A stretch of DNA of 59,940 nt from a bacterium (GCA_021780105.1 JAJXZJ010000009.1:1-59940); one strand, 5' to 3'; positions 7,746-16,791 are shown, counted from the first letter of the stretch. Numbers and translations: made by a program. The notes: generated from the sequence alone by a model not told the origin.

Positions 7746-8870
7746 ATGAAAGTTGAATTTTACGGCCACGTTCGCCAATACAACAACATCAAGGCGGAAA
7801 TTGACGCCAACCTGAGGGAAGTGCTGTTGAGCGGCAATTACGTCCAAGGCCCGGTCCTGAAGCGGTTCGAGGGCGAGTTTGCCCAATACTCCGGCACCAA
7901 GTTCGCCATCGGTGTCGGCAACGGCACCGACGCCATCTGGCTTGCGCTCATGGCGCTGGGCATCGGCCCCGGCGACGAGGTCATCACCCACCCGAACACG
8001 TTCTTCGCCACCGCGGAGGCGATCTGGATCGCCGGCGCCACGGCGGTTTTCGTTGATTGCGACCCGCGGACCAAGTGCATTGACCCGGCGAAAATCGAGG
8101 CTGCCATCACACCCAAGACCAAGGCCATCGTGCCGGTTCACCTTTACGGCCAGTGCGCCGACATGCCCGCGATCCGCAAGATTGCCGACAAGCACGGGCT
8201 GAAGATTGTTGAAGACAATGCCCAGGGGATCGGCGCCCACGGCAACGGCTTCAAGATCGCGGAACTGAGCGACGCCGCGACGACCAGCTTCATCATCCAG
8301 AAAAACCTCGGCACCTTCGGCGACGGCGGCGCCTTGGTGACGAACAACCCGGACATTGACGCCAAGGTCCGCAAGCTGCGCAACCACGGCTCCAACGCGC
8401 GGAATGTCCACAGCTTCGGTTTCAACAGCCGCCTCGACGATCTCCACGCCGGCGTGCTCAGCGCCAAGCTCAAGCACATTGACGCGTGGAACGACCGCCG
8501 CCGCCAGTGGGCCGCTCGCTACACCGCCGGCCTCAAGGGCTGCAAGGCCATTGCCCTGCCGGTCGAACTGCCCGGTTACCGCCACGTGTTCCACCTTTAC
8601 GTCGTCGAGACCAGGCAGCCGCAGCAGCGCGATGCGCTCGTGGATTTCCTGGTCAAGAACGGCGTTGACGCCAAGACGCATTACTCGATCGCAATTCACC
8701 AGCAGGCGGGCTATCCGTGGGGCAAGGGCGCGCGCATCGCCGGCAGCGTGACGAACGCCGAGAAAAACGCCGCCATGTGCGTCAGCCTGCCGATGTTCCC
8801 TGAGTTGACCGAGGCCGAGGTTGATTACGTCATCGCCAGGGTCAAGGAATGGGACCAGGCCAACGGCTGA
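7746..8870 (+). CDS. DegT/DnrJ/EryC1/StrS-family aminotransferase
   Basis: 374 residues, standard length. Motifs of the sugar-aminotransferase family occur in order: GNGTDAIWLALMALGIGPGDEVI (PLP phosphate binding, about 60-80), VDCDP, PVHLYGQ, IVEDNAQ (the Asp that contacts the PLP ring nitrogen), QKNLGTFGDGGA (Lys186 as Schiff-base lysine), GFNSRLDDL.AGVL and HVFHLYVV near the C-terminus. Such enzymes transaminate nucleotide-linked 3- or 4-keto sugars, giving amino sugars for envelope polysaccharides. An oxidoreductase of the Gfo/Idh/MocA type lies 730 bases downstream and two hexosamine-phosphate isomerases follow, which fits amino-sugar metabolism. The substrate cannot be told. Confidence 0.92.
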   Translation: MKVEFYGHVRQYNNIKAEIDANLREVLLSGNYVQGPVLKRFEGEFAQYSGTKFAIGVGNGTDAIWLALMALGIGPGDEVITHPNTFFATAEAIWIAGATAVFVDCDPRTKCIDPAKIEAAITPKTKAIVPVHLYGQCADMPAIRKIADKHGLKIVEDNAQGIGAHGNGFKIAELSDAATTSFIIQKNLGTFGDGGALVTNNPDIDAKVRKLRNHGSNARNVHSFGFNSRLDDLHAGVLSAKLKHIDAWNDRRRQWAARYTAGLKGCKAIALPVELPGYRHVFHLYVVETRQPQQRDALVDFLVKNGVDAKTHYSIAIHQQAGYPWGKGARIAGSVTNAEKNAAMCVSLPMFPELTEAEVDYVIARVKEWDQANG

Positions 8871-9013
8871 ACGTGCTGCTGCGCCTGTTGAACAATCCAA
8901 CGCTAGACAGATGCAAGGGCATCCCAGTGCTTGGCGAGCTTCCCTTCCAGCAGATTACCATCCCGGACGAAAACGCGGATGACAGCCGGCGGCTTTGCTG
9001 ACACATTTCCACC

Positions 9014-9244
9014 ATGAGCAAGATTGACGAGTTGGTGCAGGCTGCTTGCGAGCTTCCCGCTGACCAACGACTCACGTTGGCTCACCGCGTGTTGGCTGCC
9101 AGCGAGCCGCCTCCTTCCGACGAAGTTGCCCAAGCTTGGGATGCCACCATCCGACAGCGAATCGAGCGTTATGACCGGGGCGAGGTTCATTCCCGCCCCG
9201 CAGGCGAGGTATTTGCGACCTTGGATCGCCGCCTCGGCTTATGA
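9014..9244 (+). CDS. antitoxin, putative addiction-module component family
   Basis: 76 residues. It matches the small helical addiction-module family paired with RelE/ParE toxins (pattern: short helix with DELV..A..LP...R..LA...L.S, then W......R..RYD.GEV...P..EVFA.L). The stop codon overlaps the ATG of the toxin gene by four bases (ATGA at 9241-9244), the usual arrangement. It would neutralise the toxin and probably autoregulate the pair. Confidence 0.85.
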   Translation: MSKIDELVQAACELPADQRLTLAHRVLAASEPPPSDEVAQAWDATIRQRIERYDRGEVHSRPAGEVFATLDRRLGL

Positions 9245-9537
9245 CCATCGAGTTTCTTGAAGATGCGGAAGTCGAGTTGACCGAAGCTGCACTGTGGTAT
9301 GAAACCAAAGAGCCGGGACTCGGAAAGCGATTGAGAAACGAAGTGGCGCGGGTCATTAGTCGTATTGGGGAAGACCCATTACTGTGGCGCGAGTATCCGG
9401 GAGGTTACCGGCGCGTAAATTGCCCGGTATTTCCTTACTACATCGCCTACTTCATCCGCGGCGACAAAATCTTAATCGCAGCCGTCGCACACGGCCACCG
9501 CAGACCAGAATACTGGAAGTCACGCTTGGGGAATTAG
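9241..9537 (+). CDS. RelE/ParE-family toxin
   Basis: 98 residues. The sequence MTIEFLEDAEVELTEAALWY...GLGKRLRNEV followed by YPGGYRR.....FPYYIAYFI...ILIAAVAHGHRRPEYW is a typical RelE/ParE fold with the terminal H.HR..P..W signature. Such toxins either cleave mRNA on the ribosome or inhibit gyrase; the sequence alone does not decide which. The gene overlaps its antitoxin and the pair is inserted between two sugar-metabolism genes. Confidence 0.9.
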   Translation: MTIEFLEDAEVELTEAALWYETKEPGLGKRLRNEVARVISRIGEDPLLWREYPGGYRRVNCPVFPYYIAYFIRGDKILIAAVAHGHRRPEYWKSRLGN

Positions 9538-9598
9538 AGCCCGACCCATTCTGTTGGGTCCTTACGCTTGAATCTCAGACAAAATAATTACTGCGAAA

Positions 9599-10672
9599 AT
9601 GAGCCAATACTCCGTCCTCGTCGTCGGCATGGGCAAACGCGGCATGCACCACGCCGCCGCCTTCAACGCCAATCCACGCTTCAAGGTCACCGGCATCTGC
9701 GACATTGACGCCGCCCGTCTCGAAGCCGCCGCCGCCAGGCTTGGCGGGCCGAAAACCGGCCCGGACGCCACCGCGTTGGCGAAGGAACTCAAGCCGGACG
9801 TCTTCTGTTTTTGCACCTTGCCGCACCTGCGGACACCGTTCATCCGGGCGGGCATCGAAGGTGGCGCGAAGCTGATTGCATTTGAAAAACCGGTGGCGCT
9901 CACCAGCAGCGAAATGCTCGTCCTGCGCGACATGATCCGCCAGGCCGGCGCAAAGGCGGTCGTCAGCCACCAGCACCGCTACGGCAGGCATTACCAGAAG
10001 GTGAAGGAGATCGTCGCCAGCGGCGCGCTGGGCCGCGTCCACACTGTCTATGGCACCGCCACCGGCTGGATGACGCACATGCTGTCGCACCTGATTGACT
10101 ACACGTGCTGGTTCAACGACTACACGCCCGGCGTGTGGGCAATGGCCCAGGCCGCCGGCGGCAGCAAGTTCAAGGACAACCACCCATCGCCGGACTACCT
10201 CGCCGGCTTCGTGCAATTCGCCAATGGCGTCCGCGGCATCTACGAATGCGGCGCCGGCGCGCCCGATCAGCCCGAGGTGGCGAAATGGTGGGGCAAAAAC
10301 CGCCTCGGCGCCCAGGGCACCGAGGGTTTCGCCGAGGTGCTCACCAACGGCGGCTGGCGCGCGGTGACCCGGAGCGGCGGTTACCAGAGCGGCGACGGGG
10401 TGATGAATTACGACACCGATATGCCGCCTTACATCCAAGAGATGGCCGACTGGCTGGACGATGACGTGCGGGTCCACCCGTGCAATCTGGATCACGCCTG
10501 TCTCGGCGCCGAAATCATGCTCGCGCTGCAGCGTTCCGCGGCCAAGGGTGGCCAGGTTGCGTTGCCGCTCCGCGTGGGCGCGGACGAGCAGGCCATGTTG
10601 AAGGCACGGCTGGCGGACGAGCCGGTCCAGGTTTCCTGCGAGCAGAACCGCAAGGAATTCGGCCTGGCGTGA
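9599..10672 (+). CDS. Gfo/Idh/MocA-family oxidoreductase
   Basis: 357 residues. The N-terminal NAD(P)-binding Rossmann domain begins YSVLVVGMGKRGMHHAAAF and contains the CDIDAARLEAAAARLG loop. The conserved EKP (FEKPVAL, about residue 100) lies at the end of that domain; its lysine helps catalysis in this family. SHQHRYGRHYQ and HLIDYTCWF belong to the C-terminal beta-sheet domain. The family oxidises or reduces sugars and inositols with NAD(P). It precedes the nagB-type genes by 84 bases. The exact substrate is not visible. Confidence 0.9.
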   Translation: MSQYSVLVVGMGKRGMHHAAAFNANPRFKVTGICDIDAARLEAAAARLGGPKTGPDATALAKELKPDVFCFCTLPHLRTPFIRAGIEGGAKLIAFEKPVALTSSEMLVLRDMIRQAGAKAVVSHQHRYGRHYQKVKEIVASGALGRVHTVYGTATGWMTHMLSHLIDYTCWFNDYTPGVWAMAQAAGGSKFKDNHPSPDYLAGFVQFANGVRGIYECGAGAPDQPEVAKWWGKNRLGAQGTEGFAEVLTNGGWRAVTRSGGYQSGDGVMNYDTDMPPYIQEMADWLDDDVRVHPCNLDHACLGAEIMLALQRSAAKGGQVALPLRVGADEQAMLKARLADEPVQVSCEQNRKEFGLA

Positions 10673-10756
10673 ACCAGCGTAACGGCCGGGGCGCCGCCGG
10701 CGTTGCTGCCGTATTATTCCGTGCCCAACGCCGCCATCCGTGGTTAAATCGCAGCC

Positions 10757-11581
10757 ATGGAAGTCATCGTTCGGCCCGCCGCTGACGCCGCCGCCTATCT
10801 GGTGGCGCGGATGATCGCCCGCGAGCTGCGGGCCACTCCCCAGCTCGTGCTCGGCCTGGCCACCGGCCGCACCATGGAGTCGGTCTATTGCCATCTCGTG
10901 CGGATGTATCGCGAGGACCGGCTCGATTTCTCGCTCTGCCGCACGTTCAACCTGGACGAATACGTCGGTCTGCCCGCCACCGACCGCCATTCCTACCGCC
11001 ATTACATGGACCACAATTTGTTCCACCAGGTGAACATTGACCGGCGGAACACGCACCTGCCCGACGGTTGCGCGCCGGACCTCGCCGCCGAATGCCGCCG
11101 ATACGAGGACGCCATCCGCCGCGTCAACGGCATTGACCTCCAGTTGCTCGGCATCGGCCGCGACGGCCACATCGGCTTCAACGAACCCCTTTCCGCGTTG
11201 CGCTCGCGCACCCGCGAGAAGGCGCTTTCGCCGCGGACGCTCGCCCAGAATGCGCCGCTGTTTGACAATCCGGCGAACATGCCCCGTCGCGCCATCACGA
11301 TGGGCGTCGGCACCATCCTTGAATCCCGCCGTTGCCTGCTCCTGGCCACCGGAGCGGAGAAAGCCGACATCATTGCCAAGGCCGTCGAAGGCCCGATCAC
11401 TGCGATGATCTCCGCCACCGCCCTCCAGTTGCACCCGCGCTGCACCGTCATCGTGGACGAAGCCGCGGCCGGCAGGCTCACGGAAACCGAGTATTATCGG
11501 TGGGTGTTCGCCAACGAACCGGAATGGGAGCCGTTCCGGGACGGCACCGATGCCACGCCACCACCATGTCCTTGCGATTGA
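10757..11581 (+). CDS. nagB: glucosamine-6-phosphate deaminase (NagB family), paralogue 1
   Basis: 274 residues. It has the NagB signature: LGLATGRTMESVYCHLV (phosphate loop), FNLDEYVGL with the catalytic Asp, and GIGRDGHIGFNEP (about 133-145) with the catalytic Asp/His/Glu trio intact, then DNPANMPRRAITMGVGTI and the C-terminal TALQLHPRCTVIVDEAA. The enzyme converts glucosamine-6-phosphate to fructose-6-phosphate and ammonia, channelling amino sugars into glycolysis. It overlaps the following paralogue by 16 bases, so the two are co-transcribed. Confidence 0.9.
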   Translation: MEVIVRPAADAAAYLVARMIARELRATPQLVLGLATGRTMESVYCHLVRMYREDRLDFSLCRTFNLDEYVGLPATDRHSYRHYMDHNLFHQVNIDRRNTHLPDGCAPDLAAECRRYEDAIRRVNGIDLQLLGIGRDGHIGFNEPLSALRSRTREKALSPRTLAQNAPLFDNPANMPRRAITMGVGTILESRRCLLLATGAEKADIIAKAVEGPITAMISATALQLHPRCTVIVDEAAAGRLTETEYYRWVFANEPEWEPFRDGTDATPPPCPCD

Positions 11582-12336
11582 CAACGTTTATCGCCGACGC
11601 GCTGGAAGTGCGCGTCCACGCCACGCCGGACGACCTCGCCGCCGAAGCCGCGGGTGAAGCCGCCACGTTCCTCCGGCAAACCCTGCAAAGCCAGGCCGGC
11701 GCCGCGGTCATCCTCGCCTCGGCGACCTCGCAAATCCGCTTTCTCGCCGCCCTCGTCGCCACGCCGGACGTGGACTGGTCGCGCGTCACGCTCTTCCACA
11801 TGGACGAGTATCTCGGCATCACCGCGGACCAGCCGGCCAGCTTCCGGTGCTTCCTGCGCGAACACGTGGCCGCTCGCATCCGTCCGCGCGCCTTCCATTT
11901 CATCGCCGGCGACGCACCCGAACCGCTGCGCGAATGCGACCGCTACACGCGGCTGCTTCAAGCCCAGCCGATTGACCTCTGCTGCCTGGGCATCGGCGAA
12001 AATGGCCACCTTGCGTTCAACGACCCGCCGGTCGCGGATTTCACCGATCCTTACACGGTGAAACTCGTGAAGCTCGATCTCGCCTGCCGCCAGCAGCAGG
12101 TGGACGAGGACTGCTTCCCCACGCTCGAAGCCGTGCCGCAGTTCGCCTACACGCTGACGGTTCCCACGCTGTGCGCGGCGCGGAAAATGGTGTGCGTGGT
12201 GCCGGACCGCCGCAAAGCCCAGGCGGTGCGCGACGCGGTGCGCGGCCCGGTTGGCCCCGCGTGCCCGGCCTCGATCCTGCGCCGCCAGTCCCATTGCGCG
12301 CTCTTCCTCGACGCCGCGTCCGCCAGCGGGCTGTGA
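11566..12336 (+). CDS. glucosamine-6-phosphate deaminase/6-phosphogluconolactonase family, paralogue 2
   Basis: About 256 residues from the ATG at 11566 (MSLRLTTFIADALEVRV); the frame stays open upstream inside the previous gene but homology begins here. Family motifs are FHMDEYLGI, LGIGENGHLAFNDP (about 142-154), PQFAYTLTVPTLCAARKMVCVV and PASILRRQSHCALFLD. Compared with paralogue 1, the active-site DGH is NGH and the NEP is NDP, so the chemistry or substrate may differ; this variant pattern exists in other NagB-like proteins. The 16-base overlap indicates translational coupling with paralogue 1. Confidence 0.86.
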   Translation: MSLRLTTFIADALEVRVHATPDDLAAEAAGEAATFLRQTLQSQAGAAVILASATSQIRFLAALVATPDVDWSRVTLFHMDEYLGITADQPASFRCFLREHVAARIRPRAFHFIAGDAPEPLRECDRYTRLLQAQPIDLCCLGIGENGHLAFNDPPVADFTDPYTVKLVKLDLACRQQQVDEDCFPTLEAVPQFAYTLTVPTLCAARKMVCVVPDRRKAQAVRDAVRGPVGPACPASILRRQSHCALFLDAASASGL

Positions 12337-12463
12337 ATGCGCCGGGCCGCGGACACGCCGTGGTTTGACTTCGCCGGCCGGCCGGGACAGCCGGGCGTCG
12401 CCATGCTGGACGCAAATAATTATTTACTCCTGTCGCGCCGCTGGCACAAAGCAGTCGTGCGTT

Positions 12464-13843
12464 ATGCGTAACCATTTCAAACCCATTGACGGTTCCATCG
12501 TCGCGCCGCAGGGCTTTCTCGCCAGCGGCGTGTTTTGCGACATCAAGCGCCTCGGCACCGGCAAAGGCTCGAACAAGGGCCAGAAGCGCGACCTCGCGCT
12601 CATCATGTCCGAGGTGCCGGCCACGGTCGCCGGCATGTTCACCACAAACCAGGTCTGCGCCGCGCCGGTGAAGGTTTGCGCCGACCGCGTGAAGGGGGGC
12701 ACGGCGCAGGCGGTGGTCATCAATTCCGGCAACGCCAACGCCTGCACCGGCAAACAGGGGCTGAAGGATGCGCTCGCGATGACCGCGCTCGTGGCGAAGG
12801 AATTTCATCTGCCGGCCGAACACGTCCTCGTCGGCTCCACCGGGCGCATCGGCGTCACGTTGCCGATGGACAACGTCCGCGCCGGCATCCGCGCCGCCGC
12901 GCAACTGCTCGGCAACGCGCCCGAACATGCCGCCGAGGCCATCGAGGCCATCATGACCAGCGACACGCGGCCCAAGCAGATCGCCGTCGAGTTCAAGCTC
13001 GACGGCCGGCCGGTGCGCATCGGCGGCATCTGCAAGGGCGCCGGCATGATCCAACCCGGCATGAGCGCCACCGGCGCCCGTCCCGCCGCTGTGCCGCGCG
13101 GGCTACACGCGACGATGCTGTGCTTCCTCACGACCGACGCGGTCATTTCCCCGCTCGTCCTTCGCCAGTGTCTGCAAGAAGCCGTGGCGAACAGTTTCAA
13201 CCGCATCACCGTGGACGGCGACATGAGCACGAACGACACCGTGCTGGTCTTGGCAAACGGTTTGGCGGAAAACCGACCAATCGTTTGGGCCGGGGAGCGT
13301 AATCCAGCGGGAGTCCTATCGTCGGACAGCAAGAAATCGTTAGAACGGTCGCTGCAGTTTCAATCCGCACTCAATCACGTCTGCCTCGAACTGGCGAAGA
13401 TGATTGTCCGCGATGGCGAGGGCGTGAGCCGCTTCGTCACCGTGCGCGTGGACGGTGCGAAAACGTTCGCCGACGCCGACGCCGCGGCGCGCGCCGTGGC
13501 GAACAGCGCACTGGTGAAAACCAGTTGGTGCGGCGGTGATCCGAACTGGGGCCGGATCATTGACGCGCTTGGTTACAGCCCGGCCACAATCGTCGAGGAA
13601 AAGGTGGACATCGGCTACAGCGCGCCGGGCAGCCGGAAGATTCTTTGGAGCTTGAAACGCGGCCAGCCGACGAAGGCGACCTTCAAGGCGCTGTGCGCCG
13701 CCGTCGCCGCGAAGGAATTTGACCTCCACATCCGGCTGAACCTCGGCCGGGCTGGCGCGTTGATCTACGCGGCCGATTTGACCGAGGCCTACGTGGATTT
13801 CAACAAGGGCGACGTGACGGACCCGGGTTCGCTCGGCGGCTGA
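12464..13843 (+). CDS. argJ: bifunctional glutamate N-acetyltransferase / N-acetylglutamate synthase ArgJ
   Basis: About 459 residues from the ATG at 12464 (MRNHFKPIDGSIVAPQGF). Conserved blocks include AAPVKVCADRV, VINSGNANACTGKQG, VGSTGRIGVTLPM, KGAGMIQPGM, ATMLCFLTTDA, DGDMSTNDTVLVLANG and the C-terminal DPNWGRIIDALGYS. ArgJ cleaves itself between Ala and Thr of the ATML motif to give alpha and beta subunits, and catalyses acetyl transfer in the arginine pathway. In most family members the GM..M block runs directly into ATML; here 15 residues (201-215, Pro/Arg/Ala-rich) lie between them, with the predicted nucleophile Thr217. The protein is somewhat longer than the usual 400-430. Confidence 0.95.
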   Translation: MRNHFKPIDGSIVAPQGFLASGVFCDIKRLGTGKGSNKGQKRDLALIMSEVPATVAGMFTTNQVCAAPVKVCADRVKGGTAQAVVINSGNANACTGKQGLKDALAMTALVAKEFHLPAEHVLVGSTGRIGVTLPMDNVRAGIRAAAQLLGNAPEHAAEAIEAIMTSDTRPKQIAVEFKLDGRPVRIGGICKGAGMIQPGMSATGARPAAVPRGLHATMLCFLTTDAVISPLVLRQCLQEAVANSFNRITVDGDMSTNDTVLVLANGLAENRPIVWAGERNPAGVLSSDSKKSLERSLQFQSALNHVCLELAKMIVRDGEGVSRFVTVRVDGAKTFADADAAARAVANSALVKTSWCGGDPNWGRIIDALGYSPATIVEEKVDIGYSAPGSRKILWSLKRGQPTKATFKALCAAVAAKEFDLHIRLNLGRAGALIYAADLTEAYVDFNKGDVTDPGSLGG

Positions 13844-13899
13844 GGCCGGCGGCGAATTTGTTTTCGACCCGGCGCGGCGTGGCCGGTAACGTCGGCGCG

Positions 13900-16575
13900 A
13901 TGGCAGCGGACGCGCAGTTGACCCCCATGATGGCGCAGTATCGGCGGATCAAGGCCGAACTGCCGAAGGACGCGCTGCTGCTTTTCCGGCTGGGCGATTT
14001 CTACGAAATGTTTTTCGAGGACGCGCAAACCGGCGCGCAGTTGCTCAACCTCGCGCTCACCCGCCGCCAGACCGTGCCGATGTGCGGTCTGCCGTATCAC
14101 GCCGCCGGCGGCTACATCGCGCGCCTGCTCAAGGCCGGGCGCAAGGTCGCCATCTGCGACCAGCTCGAAGATCCCAAGCCCGGCAAACTCGTCAAACGCG
14201 AGGTCACGCAAATCCTCAGTCCGGGCGCGCATTTCGACGAACGGATGCTCGCCGCCGAACGGAACAATTTTCTCGCCGCGGTGAGCCGCGTCGGGCGGAC
14301 GTCCGGCCTCGCGTTGGTGGACCTGACGACGGCGGATTTCAAGGTCACGGAAGCCGCGTCCGACACCGCGCTGCTCGCCGAGCTGGAGCGCGTGCGGCCG
14401 GCGGAAATCATTCTGCCCGGCGAGGCGGCGGATTTGCGCCAACTGCTCCAGCCCGTGTTCCGTTTGCTGAGCGATTACGAGGGCTGGACGTTCGCGCCGG
14501 AGACCGCGCAGTTCACGCTGCGCGACCATTTCAAGGTCGCTTCGCTCGACGGCTTCGGGCTGCGCGAGCGGCCGGCTGCGATCGGCGCCGCCGGCGCGGT
14601 GCTGCATTACCTCGTCAACCAGTTGCGGCGCGACGTGGCGCACCTCACGCGGCTGACGTTTTACCAGCCGGGCGACTTTCTGATTCTGGACACCGCAACG
14701 CTGCGCAACCTCGAAGTCCTCGAACCGTTGCGCCGGGACGCGCCGCGCGAAACCTCGCTCTACGGCGCGCTCAACCGCACCGTCACCCCGATGGGCGCGC
14801 GGCGGTTGCGCGACTGGCTCTCGCAACCGCTGGCCGCCGCGGAGCCGATCCGCCGCCGGCAGGACGCCGTGCAGGCGTGGGTGGACGACCCGCCGCGGCT
14901 GGACAGCTTCCGGGCCGCGCTCAAGGAGGTGCGCGACCTGGAGCGCACGATCAACCGGCTGAGCGCGGGCACCGGCAACGCGCGCGACCTGGTGGCATTG
15001 CGCACCGGCCTGGAGCAGGTGCCGGCGGTCAAGGCGCTGTTGGCGGAAGTGCCGTCGGCGCCGGGCCGTGGCAGCGAAGCGGTCCGCGAGTTGCCGATCA
15101 ACGAACCGGTCGAGCCCGCTGAAATCGTCGAATTGCCCGCGGCCGGGTTGATCGCGGAACTCGCCGCGCAACTGGCCGACTGCCCCGAACTCGCGGCGTT
15201 GATCGCCCGCGCAGTCGTGGACGATCCGCCGCTGGCGTTGAAGGAAGGCGGGTTGATCCGTGACGGCTTTGACGCGGCGCTCGACGAACTCCGTGGCGCC
15301 CAGCGCGGCGGCAAGGATTGGATCGCGAAGCTCCAGCGCGACGAGATCGAGCGCACCGGGATTCAGTCGCTGAAGGTCGGGTTCAACTCCGTGTTCGGTT
15401 ACTACCTCGAAGTCACCAAGGCGAACCTGGACAAGGTGCCGCCGGAGTATCACCGCAAGCAGACCATCGCCAACGGCGAGCGTTTCATCACGCCGGAGTT
15501 GAAGGCGATGGAGGCGAAAATCCTCGGCGCCGAGGAGCGGGCGGCGAAGCTGGAATACGAGTTGTTCCTCCGTGTCCGCGAGGCCGCGCTCGGCCGGCTG
15601 GCGGAAATCCAGCAAACGGCGCAGGCGTTGGGGCAGCTCGATGTCCTGGCCGCGTTCGCCGAAACCGCGCGCCTGCACAACTACTGCCGGCCTTTCGTGG
15701 GTGACGAGGGGCTGCTCCACCTCCGCGATGGCCGGCATCCGGTGCTGGAACAGGCAATGACCGAGGAACGCTTCGTGCCGAACGATGCGGTGCTGGCCAG
15801 CGAGGTGCAAAGTTCAAAGTCCGAAGTCCGAACTGAAACCGAGGAAGTGGTGCGCGCTCAATCCGCAATCCCCATTTCACAATCCGCAATTCCGCAGATC
15901 GTCCTCATTACCGGCCCGAACATGGCCGGCAAGAGCACCTACATCCGGCAGGTCGCGTTGCTCGTGTTGTTGGCGCATACCGGCAGTTTCCTTCCCGCCG
16001 TCGAGGCGCGCGTGGACCTCGTGGACCGCATCTTCACCCGCATCGGCGCCAGCGACGACCTTGCCCGCGGGCAGAGCACGTTCATGGTCGAGATGAGCGA
16101 GACAGCGAACATCCTCAACAACGCCACGCCGTGCAGCCTGGTCATCCTCGATGAGATCGGCCGCGGCACGAGCACGTTCGACGGCCTGAGCCTGGCGTGG
16201 AGCATCGTCGAGCACCTGCACCACCAGGTCGGCGCGAAAACGCTGTTCGCCACGCACTATCACGAATTGACCGAGCTGGCCGCGCGGCTGCCGCGGCTGA
16301 AGAACTTCAACGTCGCCGTGCGCGAGTGGAACGACCAGATCGTGTTTCTGCGCAAGATCGTCGCCGGCGGCACGGACAAGAGCTACGGCATCCAGGTGGC
16401 CCGGCTCGCCGGCGTGCCGAAAGGCGTCATTGAGCGGGCAAAAACCATTTTGCGGAATCTGGAGGAATCCGAACTGACGCCCGAAGGCGCCGTCCGCCAG
16501 GCGGCGCGGCACCGCGCGGAGCGCGAGAAACTGAAATCGCTCGAACCGCCACCGCAGTTGGATTTGTTTGGGTGA
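13900..16575 (+). CDS. mutS: DNA mismatch repair protein MutS
   Basis: About 891 residues from the ATG at 13900 (MAADAQLTPMM); a TTG start at 13858 is less likely. Domain I has LFRLGDFYEMFFEDA with the Phe-X-Glu mismatch-reading motif (FYE). Later come GVQ-type core helices, FNSVFGYYLEVTKAN, the Walker A GPNMAGKST (about 672), Walker B LVILDEIGRGTST, and FATHYHELTEL. MutS recognises mismatches and recruits MutL. Between residues about 634 and 666, just before Walker A, lies an extra segment encoded by heptamer repeats (see the repeat features). The C-terminus ends QLDLF. Confidence 0.97.
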   Translation: MAADAQLTPMMAQYRRIKAELPKDALLLFRLGDFYEMFFEDAQTGAQLLNLALTRRQTVPMCGLPYHAAGGYIARLLKAGRKVAICDQLEDPKPGKLVKREVTQILSPGAHFDERMLAAERNNFLAAVSRVGRTSGLALVDLTTADFKVTEAASDTALLAELERVRPAEIILPGEAADLRQLLQPVFRLLSDYEGWTFAPETAQFTLRDHFKVASLDGFGLRERPAAIGAAGAVLHYLVNQLRRDVAHLTRLTFYQPGDFLILDTATLRNLEVLEPLRRDAPRETSLYGALNRTVTPMGARRLRDWLSQPLAAAEPIRRRQDAVQAWVDDPPRLDSFRAALKEVRDLERTINRLSAGTGNARDLVALRTGLEQVPAVKALLAEVPSAPGRGSEAVRELPINEPVEPAEIVELPAAGLIAELAAQLADCPELAALIARAVVDDPPLALKEGGLIRDGFDAALDELRGAQRGGKDWIAKLQRDEIERTGIQSLKVGFNSVFGYYLEVTKANLDKVPPEYHRKQTIANGERFITPELKAMEAKILGAEERAAKLEYELFLRVREAALGRLAEIQQTAQALGQLDVLAAFAETARLHNYCRPFVGDEGLLHLRDGRHPVLEQAMTEERFVPNDAVLASEVQSSKSEVRTETEEVVRAQSAIPISQSAIPQIVLITGPNMAGKSTYIRQVALLVLLAHTGSFLPAVEARVDLVDRIFTRIGASDDLARGQSTFMVEMSETANILNNATPCSLVILDEIGRGTSTFDGLSLAWSIVEHLHHQVGAKTLFATHYHELTELAARLPRLKNFNVAVREWNDQIVFLRKIVAGGTDKSYGIQVARLAGVPKGVIERAKTILRNLEESELTPEGAVRQAARHRAEREKLKSLEPPPQLDLFG
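15808..15835 (+). repeat. heptamer array CAAAGTY inside mutS
   Basis: Four consecutive heptamers: CAAAGTT, CAAAGTC, CGAAGTC, CGAACTG. They encode part of a polar segment absent from the usual MutS between the core and the ATPase Walker A. The frame is kept. Such heptamer short tandem repeats occur mainly between genes in some bacterial phyla; inside an essential gene they are unusual. Confidence 0.7.
15859..15893 (+). repeat. heptamer array CAATCCG inside mutS
   Basis: Five heptamer-length units: CAATCCG, CAATCCC, CATTTCA, CAATCCG, CAATTCC. The encoded residues read QSAIPISQSAIPQ. The same heptamer family occurs in mfd at 37940-37967. Together with the CAAAGTY array 24 bases upstream it builds the extra segment of MutS. 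Confidence 0.75.
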
Positions 16576-16791
16576 CGCCGGTGGCGGGAGATATTCCCCC
16601 CAAGAGAATTCCCAATACCCGCCCCGTTTGACGTGCCGCCGGACCCGTGGCCAACTCGTCGTTGGCAGGACGTGGATGGCAAGTTTTCGCCCGCGAATTC
16701 CTGCCGGTAGCGCAGGATTTGATCGGAAACCGGGCCATCACGAAACGCCTCGCGTGGTCGTGCAGTTTGCGTTGAGCGGTCCCGACTCCGT

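Noticed and set aside
13789..15810. A 673-codon open frame on the minus strand
   Set aside because: It lies opposite argJ and mutS, both of which have complete family motifs. Long antisense frames are expected in GC-rich genes; the translation is Arg/Gln/His-rich and shows no motif.
15802..15897. Repeats in mutS as a possible CRISPR array
   Set aside because: Units are seven bases without spacers; the frame continues through them.
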